A stretch of 64,000 nt of DNA, from positions 7,448 to 71,447 of the forward strand of contig JAHHQV010000004.1 in the NCBI GenBank assembly GCA_020026175.1, in the 5' to 3' direction. Position 1 is the first letter of the stretch, and each line of letters begins with the position of its first letter. The stretch is from Phocaeicola sp. GTDB taxonomy: Bacteria; Bacteroidota; Bacteroidia; Bacteroidales; Bacteroidaceae. The notes below the pieces were generated by a model. The model worked only from the letters and a program-made list of their open reading frames with translations. It searched no databases and had not been told where the DNA came from. Made by a program: the position numbers and the translations under genes. Shown piece after piece: positions 53,462 to 61,670 of the stretch.

Positions 53462-55888
53462 ATGAGAAAGTATTTATTATCAATCGTGATGCTTGGAAGC
53501 ATGGTTTGTTCATCTTCTTTGGCATATTCACAAGAAAGAAAACCGGAGTATATTCAGGCAGAGAAGTTCACTAATGAAAAGCTCGGAAAGATGTTGTTTT
53601 CTACTATGGTAGATCCGCATTGGTTTCATAAAGGAAGTAATTTCTGGTTTGAGTATAAAACTTCTGAAGGGAAATTCTGGTATGTGGTCAATGTAGGGCA
53701 AAAGAAGAAAACCTTGCTTTTTGATCGTGACAAATTAGCCTCTCAGCTTACAGAAATAGTACACGACCCTTTTGAAGCCCGTCATCTGCCTATCTCAAAT
53801 CTGAAGCTGAAGGAAGATGACCGTACTTTCACCTTCGAAGTAGTCTCCTCTCAATATGAAGAAGATAAAAAGGATAAAAAAAAGAAGGGAAAAAAGGTTT
53901 TTTATTTTTCTTACGATTATGCAACACAAAAACTTACACACTTGTCGGATGCTAAGAAAGAACCTAAGAAGTTAGGATGGGCTTCTGTATCGCCCGATGG
54001 TCAGAGTGTAGTTTATGCTAAAGACTGCAATCTGTATAAAATGAGTATAGCCGATTATCGTAAGGCACAGAAAAATGAAAAAGACAGCACTATTGTAGAA
54101 GTACAGCTTACAAAGGACGGGATGCCGGAGTTTGGATACGGAATACCATATAGCATCCTTAACACTGATACTCTGTGCAACGGAAAACGTCGCCGTGCAT
54201 GGGGGTGTTGGTCGCCTGACTCGAAACATTTTGTTACAATAGTTTCGGACGACAGGAAAGTGAAACCTTTGTGGGTGATAAACTCTATAGCCGAACCACG
54301 CCCTACTCTTGAAACATACAAATATCAGATGCCTGGCGAAATGGATGCCCCCGAAGACCATTTGTATATCTTCGATATGACCAATAATACAAGAAAGGAG
54401 ATAAAAGTTGATGCCTGGAAAAACCAGTCTTTAGGACTTGAATACAAGCCATATGAAGAAAGCCAGAGAGACGATGAATTTATCCCTGCTGTATGGCAAG
54501 GCGACAACAATCGTTTCTATCTTACACGTAGCAGTCGTGACTTGCATCGTATAGATGTTTGTACATACACTGTAGGTCAGGACTCAATAGTTCCTATAGT
54601 GAAGGAAAGAATGAATACATATCAGGAGACACGTCCTATCTATGTACTTGGGGGAGGAAAAGAGTTTATACAGTGGAGCGAACGTGACGGATGGGCGCAC
54701 CTATATATGTATGATGATAAAGGAAACCTCAAAAATCGTATAACAGAAGGACCATGGCACGTGGAAGAAGTTGTGAAGGTAGATGAGGCTGCCAGAACTG
54801 TATATTTCACAGCAAACGGTCGTGAGAAAGGTGAGAACCCGTATTACGAACATCTCTATAAAACAGGAGTGAATGGAGGTAGTATTAAACCTATTACAGA
54901 TGGAAATTTCTTTCATAAAGTATCTATGTCGGACGATGCTAGATTTGTGGTGGACAACTATTCGAGGGTTGATACAGAGCCATGTGCAGTATTGAAAGAC
55001 AATAACGGCAATAAACTGATGACAATACAGGAAAGCGATTTCTCACAACTGAAGGCAGCAGGCTACAGATTTCCTGAACTCTTTACTGTAAAGGCAGCAG
55101 ATGGAGTTACAGATTTGTATGGAGTGATGTACAAACCATATAACTTTGATTCTACCAAAGTATATCCTATTATAGATTATGTATATCCGGGTCCTCAGGT
55201 GGAAGCAGTGTATTATCCTTTCACGCGTATGAGTGTACGTACCGACAGATTGGCACAGGCTGGATTTATTGTAATATCTGTAGGACAGAGAGGAGGACAC
55301 CCTAGCCGTTCTAAGTGGTATCATAATTATGGATATGGCAATATGCGTGACTATCCATTGGCCGACCACAAGGCTGCTGTAGAGCAGTTGGCTGCGCGCC
55401 ACAAATTCATAGACATCACAAAAGTGGGAATACACGGACACTCTGGTGGCGGATTTATGTCTACAGCAGCTATCTGCCAGTATCCTGATTTCTACAAGGC
55501 AGCAGTTTCTTGTGCAGGAAATCATGACAATCGTATCTATAATCGCTGGTGGAGCGAAACCCATCATGGGGTAAAAGAAACTGTAACTGAAAAAGGAGAT
55601 ACAACTTTTGTTTACAAGATTGCTACAAATCCTGAAATTGTGAAGCAGTTGAAAGGCCATCTGATGTTGGTACACGGAGACATAGACAATAATGTACATC
55701 CTGCTAATACTATCCGTGTGGTCAATGCTTTGATACGTGCCGGAAAACGTTTCGATATGCTTTTCCTTCCTGGACAGAGACATGCATTCGGCGATATGGA
55801 CGAGTATTTCTACTGGCGTATGGTTGATTATTTCTCAGAGCATCTGAAAGGTCAGAAAGAAACTTCTGTAGATATTCCAAAGAGATAG
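53462..55888 (+). CDS. Exported prolyl oligopeptidase-family peptidase (DPP IV-like, S9)
   Basis: An 808-residue peptidase with a signal peptide (residues 1-24, ending in LAYSQE). A beta-propeller of DPP IV type (about 30-540, for example GWASVSPDGQSVVYAKD and RRAWGCWSPDSKHFVTIVS) is followed by an alpha/beta hydrolase domain with nucleophile Ser in IHGHSGGGFM, Asp in HGDIDNNVHP and His in PGQRHAFGD. Members cut dipeptides off after Pro or Ala. The propeller carries a Lys-rich stretch near residue 140 (about 14 of 20 residues basic). The gene stands alone. Confidence 0.93.
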   Translation: MRKYLLSIVMLGSMVCSSSLAYSQERKPEYIQAEKFTNEKLGKMLFSTMVDPHWFHKGSNFWFEYKTSEGKFWYVVNVGQKKKTLLFDRDKLASQLTEIVHDPFEARHLPISNLKLKEDDRTFTFEVVSSQYEEDKKDKKKKGKKVFYFSYDYATQKLTHLSDAKKEPKKLGWASVSPDGQSVVYAKDCNLYKMSIADYRKAQKNEKDSTIVEVQLTKDGMPEFGYGIPYSILNTDTLCNGKRRRAWGCWSPDSKHFVTIVSDDRKVKPLWVINSIAEPRPTLETYKYQMPGEMDAPEDHLYIFDMTNNTRKEIKVDAWKNQSLGLEYKPYEESQRDDEFIPAVWQGDNNRFYLTRSSRDLHRIDVCTYTVGQDSIVPIVKERMNTYQETRPIYVLGGGKEFIQWSERDGWAHLYMYDDKGNLKNRITEGPWHVEEVVKVDEAARTVYFTANGREKGENPYYEHLYKTGVNGGSIKPITDGNFFHKVSMSDDARFVVDNYSRVDTEPCAVLKDNNGNKLMTIQESDFSQLKAAGYRFPELFTVKAADGVTDLYGVMYKPYNFDSTKVYPIIDYVYPGPQVEAVYYPFTRMSVRTDRLAQAGFIVISVGQRGGHPSRSKWYHNYGYGNMRDYPLADHKAAVEQLAARHKFIDITKVGIHGHSGGGFMSTAAICQYPDFYKAAVSCAGNHDNRIYNRWWSETHHGVKETVTEKGDTTFVYKIATNPEIVKQLKGHLMLVHGDIDNNVHPANTIRVVNALIRAGKRFDMLFLPGQRHAFGDMDEYFYWRMVDYFSEHLKGQKETSVDIPKR

Positions 55889-55933
55889 ATTAGTTCTTTG
55901 GCTATAGCATAGAGGTCCTTGATACTCAAATAT

Positions 55934-55975
55934 TTCCTCCTGTTGCGGAACTCCGAAACAGGAGGAACATTCTTT
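55934..55975. terminator. Bidirectional terminator between peptidase and FimB-like genes
   Basis: TTCCTCCTGTT at 55934-55944 pairs with AACAGGAGGAA at 55957-55967; T-rich sequence lies on both sides. The flanking genes converge. Confidence 0.8.
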
Positions 55976-56012
55976 ATATGCCCATAACTTATACCATCTG
56001 TTGCCGTTTTTT

Positions 56013-57416
56013 CTACTTCAATATGAATTTCATTGTTTTTACTGGGCGTAGATAATATTTCGTTTTTTTACCAGCTTTTATAATTCTTAGTTTTCCATAA
56101 AGATTGAATGTCTTGCTGGCATCGGCGCACAGATACCTTTCATTGTTCTCATGATAAAAGATATCAAAATTGTTATTGTATAAGATTGTATTTATCTCGG
56201 AAAATCCATCTTTGAAATCTTGGAAAAACTCTCGTGCTTCTTCTTCGGTGAACATTCTCCAATCTGTTATTCCATCAATGGAATATCCTTCCAGGGTAGG
56301 AATGGCATCTACGGCAAGAACATCCGGCCATTGATTGGTAGATATAACCGTGACAATGGCTTCTTTGGGTGATATTGTTTCTGATTTCCACACAAACATC
56401 GGTCCGAAAATATCAAAAGCCGAAGGCATTTCATCAACGAAAAATGTTTCCATATTATCACCATCACCACCATCCTCTCCGCCACCTTCGCTACTATCTC
56501 CACCGCTGCTGTCTTCTCCATCTTCGTTACCATCACCGCCCTCAGGATTTTCATCACTACTTCCGTCTCCATCTTCTTCTGTATTGCCTTCATTTAGCTC
56601 TAACGAAATTTCTTCTTCCATTTCCCAACCGTTGATACTGAAATCACCATCAAGTTCAAAATCTCCATCATTTTCACCATCATTATAATGTCCTTTAAAC
56701 TTGTATGGCTTTCCACATTTCATCTCTTTCTTTAATGAGTAGCTATAGATTTTAGTCTTGTCACCATAATCCATACAAATATTTATTTTAGTATTCCCCG
56801 ATTTGATAGGGAAAAAATATCTTACTCCAGAAGTCCATATATCATCTTTCCTGAAACATGCTATATCGGCTTCAGATTCGTAAATATGCAAACCGTCGTC
56901 TATCTCATACGAATGATACACAGGAGATATTGAAATCTTTATATCAGATACATTGTGTGGGATGTTTCCCAATTCAAACTCTACAGAAGAAACTATGAAA
57001 ACAGGAGTGAGATAAATGTCGGCAGATTTCGTTATCTTCATTTTGCTGTGAGCGGCCATTAAAGGACACGAAGAAGAGTTGCCGTTTTTCATGCTCACTA
57101 TTGGTTTCTGTGCAAAAGTCTTTTCTTCATAGTATTCATCATCCTTTAGCCCGCAGAACATGTTTATAGAGTATTCACCTTCTGCCAGATTTATGGCAGG
57201 AGCACAATCCTTGTCGAAACGGATACTATTCGTTTCATTGTTTTTCAAGTCAATACAGAAAACCCCAATTGGATAGCTGAAATTATTGTCATTGTCAAAA
57301 CTCCCGTCAGTAGGCATTATCCGTACAGGAATTTTTCCTTCGTTATTGTCTTCTACAATATATTTGCTACATGCAGAGATAAAGAGTATTATTAGCAAGG
57401 AAATCTTATAAAACAT
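56013..57416 (-). CDS. FimB/Mfa2-like surface lipoprotein with acidic linker
   Basis: A 467-residue lipoprotein; the lipobox is FISAC at residue 16. The N-terminal half (about 20-270) resembles the anchoring subunit of Bacteroidales fimbriae (FimB/Mfa2): IPVRIMPTDGS, LAEGEYSINMFCGL, and VSSVEFELGNIP. Residues about 280-325 are a low-complexity linker of Asp, Glu, Gly and Ser. The C-terminal part (about 330-467) has TDWRMFTEEEAREF and RYLCADASKTF, typical of DUF1566-like modules. No fimbrillin genes adjoin it, so a fimbrial role is uncertain. Confidence 0.65.
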   Translation of the reverse strand: MFYKISLLIILFISACSKYIVEDNNEGKIPVRIMPTDGSFDNDNNFSYPIGVFCIDLKNNETNSIRFDKDCAPAINLAEGEYSINMFCGLKDDEYYEEKTFAQKPIVSMKNGNSSSCPLMAAHSKMKITKSADIYLTPVFIVSSVEFELGNIPHNVSDIKISISPVYHSYEIDDGLHIYESEADIACFRKDDIWTSGVRYFFPIKSGNTKINICMDYGDKTKIYSYSLKKEMKCGKPYKFKGHYNDGENDGDFELDGDFSINGWEMEEEISLELNEGNTEEDGDGSSDENPEGGDGNEDGEDSSGGDSSEGGGEDGGDGDNMETFFVDEMPSAFDIFGPMFVWKSETISPKEAIVTVISTNQWPDVLAVDAIPTLEGYSIDGITDWRMFTEEEAREFFQDFKDGFSEINTILYNNNFDIFYHENNERYLCADASKTFNLYGKLRIIKAGKKTKYYLRPVKTMKFILK

Positions 57417-57613
57417 ATTTCTAATGATTTGATATAAATAATTAAACTATTCAAATGAAATTATGACCATTAGTCAGAGATGAAAATTTCAATTTTTCTG
57501 AAATAAAGACTATGATACTTTATTATTTCTACTCACCTATATGTCAAATTAAGAAAATGATTATCTTTACAAAAGGAAAAAGATTTGTAGGTTACTCGAA
57601 AAAAATATAGCTT

Positions 57614-58051
57614 ATGAACGCATGTGTATTTTATAGACTGGAAAAATTTGATGACACTTATATAGATAGTATAAACACACTTCTTTCACAACTAAGTTCT
57701 TCTGCAATAAGAATGACAGAAGAAAGACTGAAAGAAATAGTGGAGTCCGATTCAAGCGAATTGTATCTGATGAAGCATGACGAGGAAGTGATAGGCATGT
57801 TTACGTTGGGGATGTATGTCAGTCCCACAGGAAGGAAATGTTGGCTTGAAGACGTGGTTATAGATAGCAGATTCAGAGGAAAGTCATTGGGCAAGTCTCT
57901 TATGATAAAAGTGTTCGGACTGCTTGAAAAGAAGGGAAATGTTACATTGATGCTCACATCCAAGCCTGCAAGATTGGCGGCAAACAAACTCTATCAGTCG
58001 TCTGGACTAAAAAAGAAAGAAACGAACGTTTATATAAAATCTTTTGATTGA
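57614..58051 (+). CDS. GNAT-family N-acetyltransferase
   Basis: A 145-residue single GNAT domain with the acetyl-CoA loop SRFRGKSLGKSLMIK near residue 96 and strand beta5 NVTLMLTSKPAR. It is followed three bases later by a methyltransferase-like gene and is probably co-transcribed. Substrate unknown. Confidence 0.9.
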   Translation: MNACVFYRLEKFDDTYIDSINTLLSQLSSSAIRMTEERLKEIVESDSSELYLMKHDEEVIGMFTLGMYVSPTGRKCWLEDVVIDSRFRGKSLGKSLMIKVFGLLEKKGNVTLMLTSKPARLAANKLYQSSGLKKKETNVYIKSFD

Positions 58052-58054
58052 TTT

Positions 58055-58738
58055 ATGACTAATTTGATATTGAGAGGCTGGAACTGGTGTAGGAGATTCA
58101 GAAAAAGGTGTGGTTATGGTGTTCATTCGCCTTCAGATTTCTTTCTTATAACTTTCGTTTTTTATGAAAAACTTCCTTTTTATGCTTACGAACGTCTAAG
58201 TAATATAAGGCGTTCATGCAATGACAAACCAGAACATAGAGAGAAAGTCGATAAAATGCTGTTCAGACTTGTTAATTATCTTCAGCCCAAGTCGATGCTT
58301 GAGATTGGTACCGGAACAGGAATATCTACCATGTATATGGCCGAGGGTAACATGAAGATGAAGGTGGTGACATTTTCTGATTTTCTTACAGACAAGATAT
58401 GTAATGATACATGTGGATGTAGAAAAGATATTGAATACAGAAGAGGAGGAGTAGACGAGGCTTTGCGGTATATAAGCGAGTCGGAAATAAAGCCCGACCT
58501 TATTCATATAGCCAACACTGCAGATTATATTGATGCTTTCGAGTCAGTAGTGCCTTATGTATCATCGGACACATGTGCTGTCATTTCTCATCCTTACTCT
58601 GATGCAAAAAAGAAGGAGTGGTGGCAGAATGTGATAAAAGACAGTCGTATCTATGTCACATTCGATTTATATGATTTAGGTCTAGTGTTTTTCAACAATA
58701 AACGTGTAAAAGAACATAGGATTGTTAATTTCCTTTGA
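58055..58738 (+). CDS. Class I SAM-dependent methyltransferase-like protein
   Basis: A 227-residue protein with a Rossmann SAM loop MLEIGTGTGISTMYMA near residue 85. It begins with a basic segment WCRRFRKRCGYGVHSPSDFFLI, the GVHSP motif common in this Bacteroidetes family. The catalytic motif after strand 4 is not the usual NPPY or DP form (LIHIANTADYI), so the acceptor is unclear. It lies between the GNAT and cobalamin adenosyltransferase genes. Confidence 0.78.
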   Translation: MTNLILRGWNWCRRFRKRCGYGVHSPSDFFLITFVFYEKLPFYAYERLSNIRRSCNDKPEHREKVDKMLFRLVNYLQPKSMLEIGTGTGISTMYMAEGNMKMKVVTFSDFLTDKICNDTCGCRKDIEYRRGGVDEALRYISESEIKPDLIHIANTADYIDAFESVVPYVSSDTCAVISHPYSDAKKKEWWQNVIKDSRIYVTFDLYDLGLVFFNNKRVKEHRIVNFL

Positions 58739-58811
58739 CCATATGCAATATGAAAATTTAGAATTAAGACTTAATTTGTAAAATCTTTGTTGATAAAAAA
58801 TATAGAGTATT

Positions 58812-59381
58812 ATGAAAAAGAGTATGGTATATACCAAAACAGGAGATGCCGGAACGACCTCTCTTGTAGGTGGAGTGAGAGTTTCGAAGACCCATCTTCG
58901 TCTGGAAGCCTATGGCACAATAGATGAACTAAATTCAAATATCGGAGTATTGGTTTCGGTAGTTGATTATGCAGAATATGAAGAATATCTTCGTTTCGTA
59001 CAGCATAAGCTGTTTTCATTAGGTTCATATCTTGCCACAGATACAAGCAAGACAGAACCGAAACTGGAATCATACATAGGTGCAGAAGAAGTTACCCGTA
59101 TGGAAAAGGTCATTGATGAAATGGATGAAACTCTGCCGCCGTTAAAAGGTTTTGTTCTTCCTGGTGGCAGTCATGCTGCGTCTGTGTGTCATGTGTGTCG
59201 CACCGTGTGCCGGAGGGCCGAAAGAAGGATGTTGGCTCTCGAGTCGGAAGGAATTATGGCATTGGATGATAACTGTAAGAAGTTTATCAACAGATTGTCA
59301 GATTTCCTGTTTGTTTTGTCCCGAAAATTGAACTATTTGTCAGATTATGATGAAATTTATTGGGATAAGACTTGTAAATGA
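58812..59381 (+). CDS. PduO-type ATP:cob(I)alamin adenosyltransferase
   Basis: Forms adenosylcobalamin. The family motifs KTGDAGTTSLVGG (residues 7-19), RLEAYGTIDELNSNIG (28-43), and the helix with CRTVCRRAERR near 137 are all present; Arg and Asp residues there hold ATP. Length is 189. It supplies the cofactor for enzymes such as methylmalonyl-CoA mutase; none is in the window. Confidence 0.95.
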   Translation: MKKSMVYTKTGDAGTTSLVGGVRVSKTHLRLEAYGTIDELNSNIGVLVSVVDYAEYEEYLRFVQHKLFSLGSYLATDTSKTEPKLESYIGAEEVTRMEKVIDEMDETLPPLKGFVLPGGSHAASVCHVCRTVCRRAERRMLALESEGIMALDDNCKKFINRLSDFLFVLSRKLNYLSDYDEIYWDKTCK

Positions 59382-59401
59382 TTTTTTTTGTTTTATTTTT
59401 G
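59372..59401 (+). promoter_or_regulatory. Promoter of the DUF2795-like gene
   Basis: TTG at 59372-59374 and TATTTTTG at 59394-59401 are 19 bases apart. The promoter overlaps the end of the adenosyltransferase gene. Confidence 0.65.
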
Positions 59402-59443
59402 CGCTTCAATTATAAAAAAGTAGAACTTTTAAAATATTATATT

Positions 59444-59665
59444 ATGTATTGGACATTGGAATTGGCCTCAAAATTGGAAGATGCACCATGGCCTGCAACT
59501 AAAGAAGAATTGATAGATTACGCTATGCGTTCTGGCGCTCCTATGGAAGTTATTGAAAATCTTCAGGAAATGGAAGATGAAGGTGAAATATACGAAAGCA
59601 TTGAAGATATTTGGCCTGACTATCCAAGCAAGGAAGACTTTTTCTTCAACGAGGAAGAATATTAA
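59444..59665 (+). CDS. Small acidic DUF2795-like protein
   Basis: A 73-residue protein starting at ATG 59444 (MYWTLELASKLED); the longer open frame from 59378 would start upstream of the promoter and is rejected. It has PWPATKEELIDYAMRSGAP and EVIENLQEMEDEGEIYES, a helical DUF2795-like segment, and a very acidic C-terminus. Conserved in Bacteroidales; function unknown. A very strong terminator follows. Confidence 0.82.
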   Translation: MYWTLELASKLEDAPWPATKEELIDYAMRSGAPMEVIENLQEMEDEGEIYESIEDIWPDYPSKEDFFFNEEEY

Positions 59666-59687
59666 TAGCCTATAGATGGGTTAAGAA

Positions 59688-59740
59688 AACAATACCGGAG
59701 CGGCAGACAATCCTTTTTTGTCTGCCGCTCTGGTATTGTT
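59688..59740. terminator. 22-bp bidirectional terminator
   Basis: Arms 59688-59709 and 59719-59740 pair over 22 bases with one mismatch around a T-rich loop. It separates two convergent genes and overlaps the stop of the minus-strand one. Confidence 0.93.
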
Positions 59741-60122
59741 ATGACCGATGTATTTTATATTTTACACCCGAAGTTGCTAAATAGTACAATATGTCACTAA
59801 ATAAAGAAGTGGCTTTAGAAGGAAGAAACGATTGACAAAAAGGTTGAATACAATATCTCTTTGCGATATAGTCAGGAAGTTTAATTAAAGAAGTATTCTC
59901 TTTTTTTGCTAAAGTATATGCTTCATGTTTATCAATCACAATATTCTTTATAAATGATTCTGATTGATAGTCATAATTCGTAATTTCAAAATCAAACACC
60001 AGATTTCCGTTGTAGTCAAAACCTGTGATTATAGTTGCAACTCGTGACAAATCAGGGTCTGTTTCAATTAACAATTCTTCTAATGCAAGCATAATAGATA
60101 AGTTTTTTTTGTCTGTGAACAT
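59739..60122 (-). CDS. Hypothetical protein
   Basis: A 127-residue protein with no recognised domain. It has SRVATIITGFDYNGNLVFDFEITNY as a likely beta-strand region and several Cys and Tyr residues in the second half. No signal peptide or membrane helix is seen. It ends inside the shared terminator. The start at 60122 or the Met eleven codons later (LALEELLIE) are both possible. Confidence 0.55.
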   Translation of the reverse strand: MFTDKKNLSIMLALEELLIETDPDLSRVATIITGFDYNGNLVFDFEITNYDYQSESFIKNIVIDKHEAYTLAKKENTSLIKLPDYIAKRYCIQPFCQSFLPSKATSLFSDILYYLATSGVKYKIHRS

Positions 60123-60506
60123 ACACTGTTATAACTTAGTGTCCAGCAAAATAAAGATAAAAAACAGATGCTTTTTTTATATACAGGCTGATAAGATACT
60201 TGAACGATAATTTTCTTCAGAGTATGTAGCTTATGTCAAAAAGAAACTTATATTTGCAGATATATTAAATGACTACATGTCGAGATTGTGTGTTTGACAT
60301 AAATGAGATATCATCTGCACTAAAGCATCTACTGCGTTTTTTTAAAACGTCTAATCGCTTTGATTAAAACGATTGGTCGTTTTGAATCAAACGCCTTGTC
60401 GTTTTAAAATGGGTGGTTTGCTTATATGATAAATGATAAAAGGAATAAACGATGAAGCAATATGAAGCAGTTCGCAAATTTACAGACAAAATGAATACAT
60501 ATTTTC
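60123..60506. other. Repeat-bearing gene-free stretch before vsr
   Basis: Apart from the dyad array at 60322-60409 nothing is recognised here. No clear TAnnTTTG box lies close to the vsr start. Confidence 0.5.
60322..60409. repeat. Second array of 18-bp dyads on a 22-nt pitch
   Basis: Units AAAACGTCTAATCGCTTT at 60344, AAAACGATTGGTCGTTTT at 60366 and CAAACGCCTTGTCGTTTT at 60388 have their CG steps at 60348, 60370 and 60392, exactly 22 apart, with 4-base linkers. A degenerate fourth unit may lie at 60322-60340. The unit matches that of the array at 37963-38028. Confidence 0.8.
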
Positions 60507-61034
60507 ATGGACAAGCTAAGTAAAGAACAAAGGCATCATTGTATGGCAGCAATAAAGGGAAAAGATACAAAGCCCGAATTGCTGGTACGTAAGTTCTTGT
60601 TTAGCCGTGGATTTAGATACAGATTGAACCATCCGCGGCTGCCGGGGCATCCGGATATTGTTTTGCGCAAATACAGAACGGTTATTTTCGTGAACGGATG
60701 TTTTTGGCACGGACATCAAGGATGTAAGTATTTTGTTCTTCCAAAGACTAATGTGGAGTTTTGGAGTGCTAAAATAGAAAGGAATCAAAAACGGGATATA
60801 GAAGAACAGCAAGAACTGGCAGCTATGGGATGGCATTGCATTACCGTTTGGGAATGTCAGTTGAAGCCGAAAGTAAGACAGAGGACTTTAGAGTCATTGG
60901 TGTATACACTATCCCGTATCTTTGTGGAAGATAGAAGGGTGAAGTCTTATGAAGATTATGAAGATGATTTAAGGATAGTGGCAGAAGAAGTTGTAGGATA
61001 TGGTACAGTTGATTATGAAACTAAAATAAACTGA
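60507..61034 (+). CDS. vsr: Very short patch repair (Vsr) endonuclease, orphan
   Basis: A 175-residue protein matching Vsr: SKEQRHHCMAAIKGKDTKPELLVRK at the N-terminus, HPDIVLRKYRTVIFVNGCFWHGH with catalytic Asp and His near residues 48-70, NVEFWSAKIERN and ITVWECQL. Vsr nicks at T:G mismatches left by deamination of 5-methylcytosine and normally lies beside a DNA cytosine methyltransferase. None is present within this window, nor a restriction enzyme. A dyad array lies just upstream. It could also act as a broader PD-(D/E)XK nickase. Confidence 0.92.
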   Translation: MDKLSKEQRHHCMAAIKGKDTKPELLVRKFLFSRGFRYRLNHPRLPGHPDIVLRKYRTVIFVNGCFWHGHQGCKYFVLPKTNVEFWSAKIERNQKRDIEEQQELAAMGWHCITVWECQLKPKVRQRTLESLVYTLSRIFVEDRRVKSYEDYEDDLRIVAEEVVGYGTVDYETKIN

Positions 61035-61180
61035 TGTGGCAATAGCCTCAGTAAGAATATATATTGAATTATATTGAACATTGATTTGCGGTTTGACTAT
61101 TTAGAGTAGAACTTTTGCTCTTATTGCTGACGAACAAATTATTTGTTCTTTTTGTTTTTATTTTTATAAAAGGTTAGATT

Positions 61181-61654
61181 ATGAAGAAAATTTTAATGTT
61201 TGTTTTTGCTGTATTGGCAATAGGATTTGCCAATGCTGAAAATGCAGAAGTTGATAATGTAGAGTCTGTAATGAAAACTAAATCTGATGGCTTGGTAAAG
61301 CATCTTACCAAGGCTGAGTTCCTTCAGAAAGTGTATAATTATGAAAAGAATCCTGAGACTTGGAAGTATGAAGGTGACACTCCGGCTATAATTGATTTTT
61401 ATGCAACATGGTGCGGTCCTTGCAAAATGATAGCTCCAATACTAGAGGAACTTGCCAAAGAGTACTATGGTAAGATTGTTATCTATAAGATTGATACAGA
61501 CAAGGAAAAGGAACTGGCTTCTGCCTTTGGTATAAGAAGTATCCCTACTCTTCTTTTTATCCCAAAATCGGGTGATCCTCAGGTGTCTCAAGGTGCTATG
61601 CCAAAGGAAGGTCTAAAGAAAGCCATAGATGAATTCCTCTTGGGTAATAAATAA
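61181..61654 (+). CDS. Exported thioredoxin
   Basis: A 157-residue protein with a signal peptide (MKKILMFVFAVLAIGFANAE) and a classical thioredoxin fold with WCGPC at residues 77-81 and cis-Pro in SIPTLLF. It should act on periplasmic disulfides. It resembles the exported TrxP-type thioredoxins of Bacteroides. In contrast to the thioredoxin-fold lipoprotein near 16 kb, both cysteines are intact. Confidence 0.93.
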   Translation: MKKILMFVFAVLAIGFANAENAEVDNVESVMKTKSDGLVKHLTKAEFLQKVYNYEKNPETWKYEGDTPAIIDFYATWCGPCKMIAPILEELAKEYYGKIVIYKIDTDKEKELASAFGIRSIPTLLFIPKSGDPQVSQGAMPKEGLKKAIDEFLLGNK

Positions 61655-61670
61655 GCCTTGGTCATGATAG

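Noticed and set aside
55043..55783. 246-codon minus-strand frame inside the DPP IV-like gene
   Set aside because: It is a shadow of the catalytic domain on the other strand.
56335..56688. Plus-strand Ser/Pro-rich frame
   Set aside because: It is antisense to the acidic linker of the FimB-like lipoprotein; the low complexity explains the open frame.
60322..60409. CRISPR array
   Set aside because: The units are dyads with 4-base linkers, too short for repeats and spacers, and no cas genes are present.
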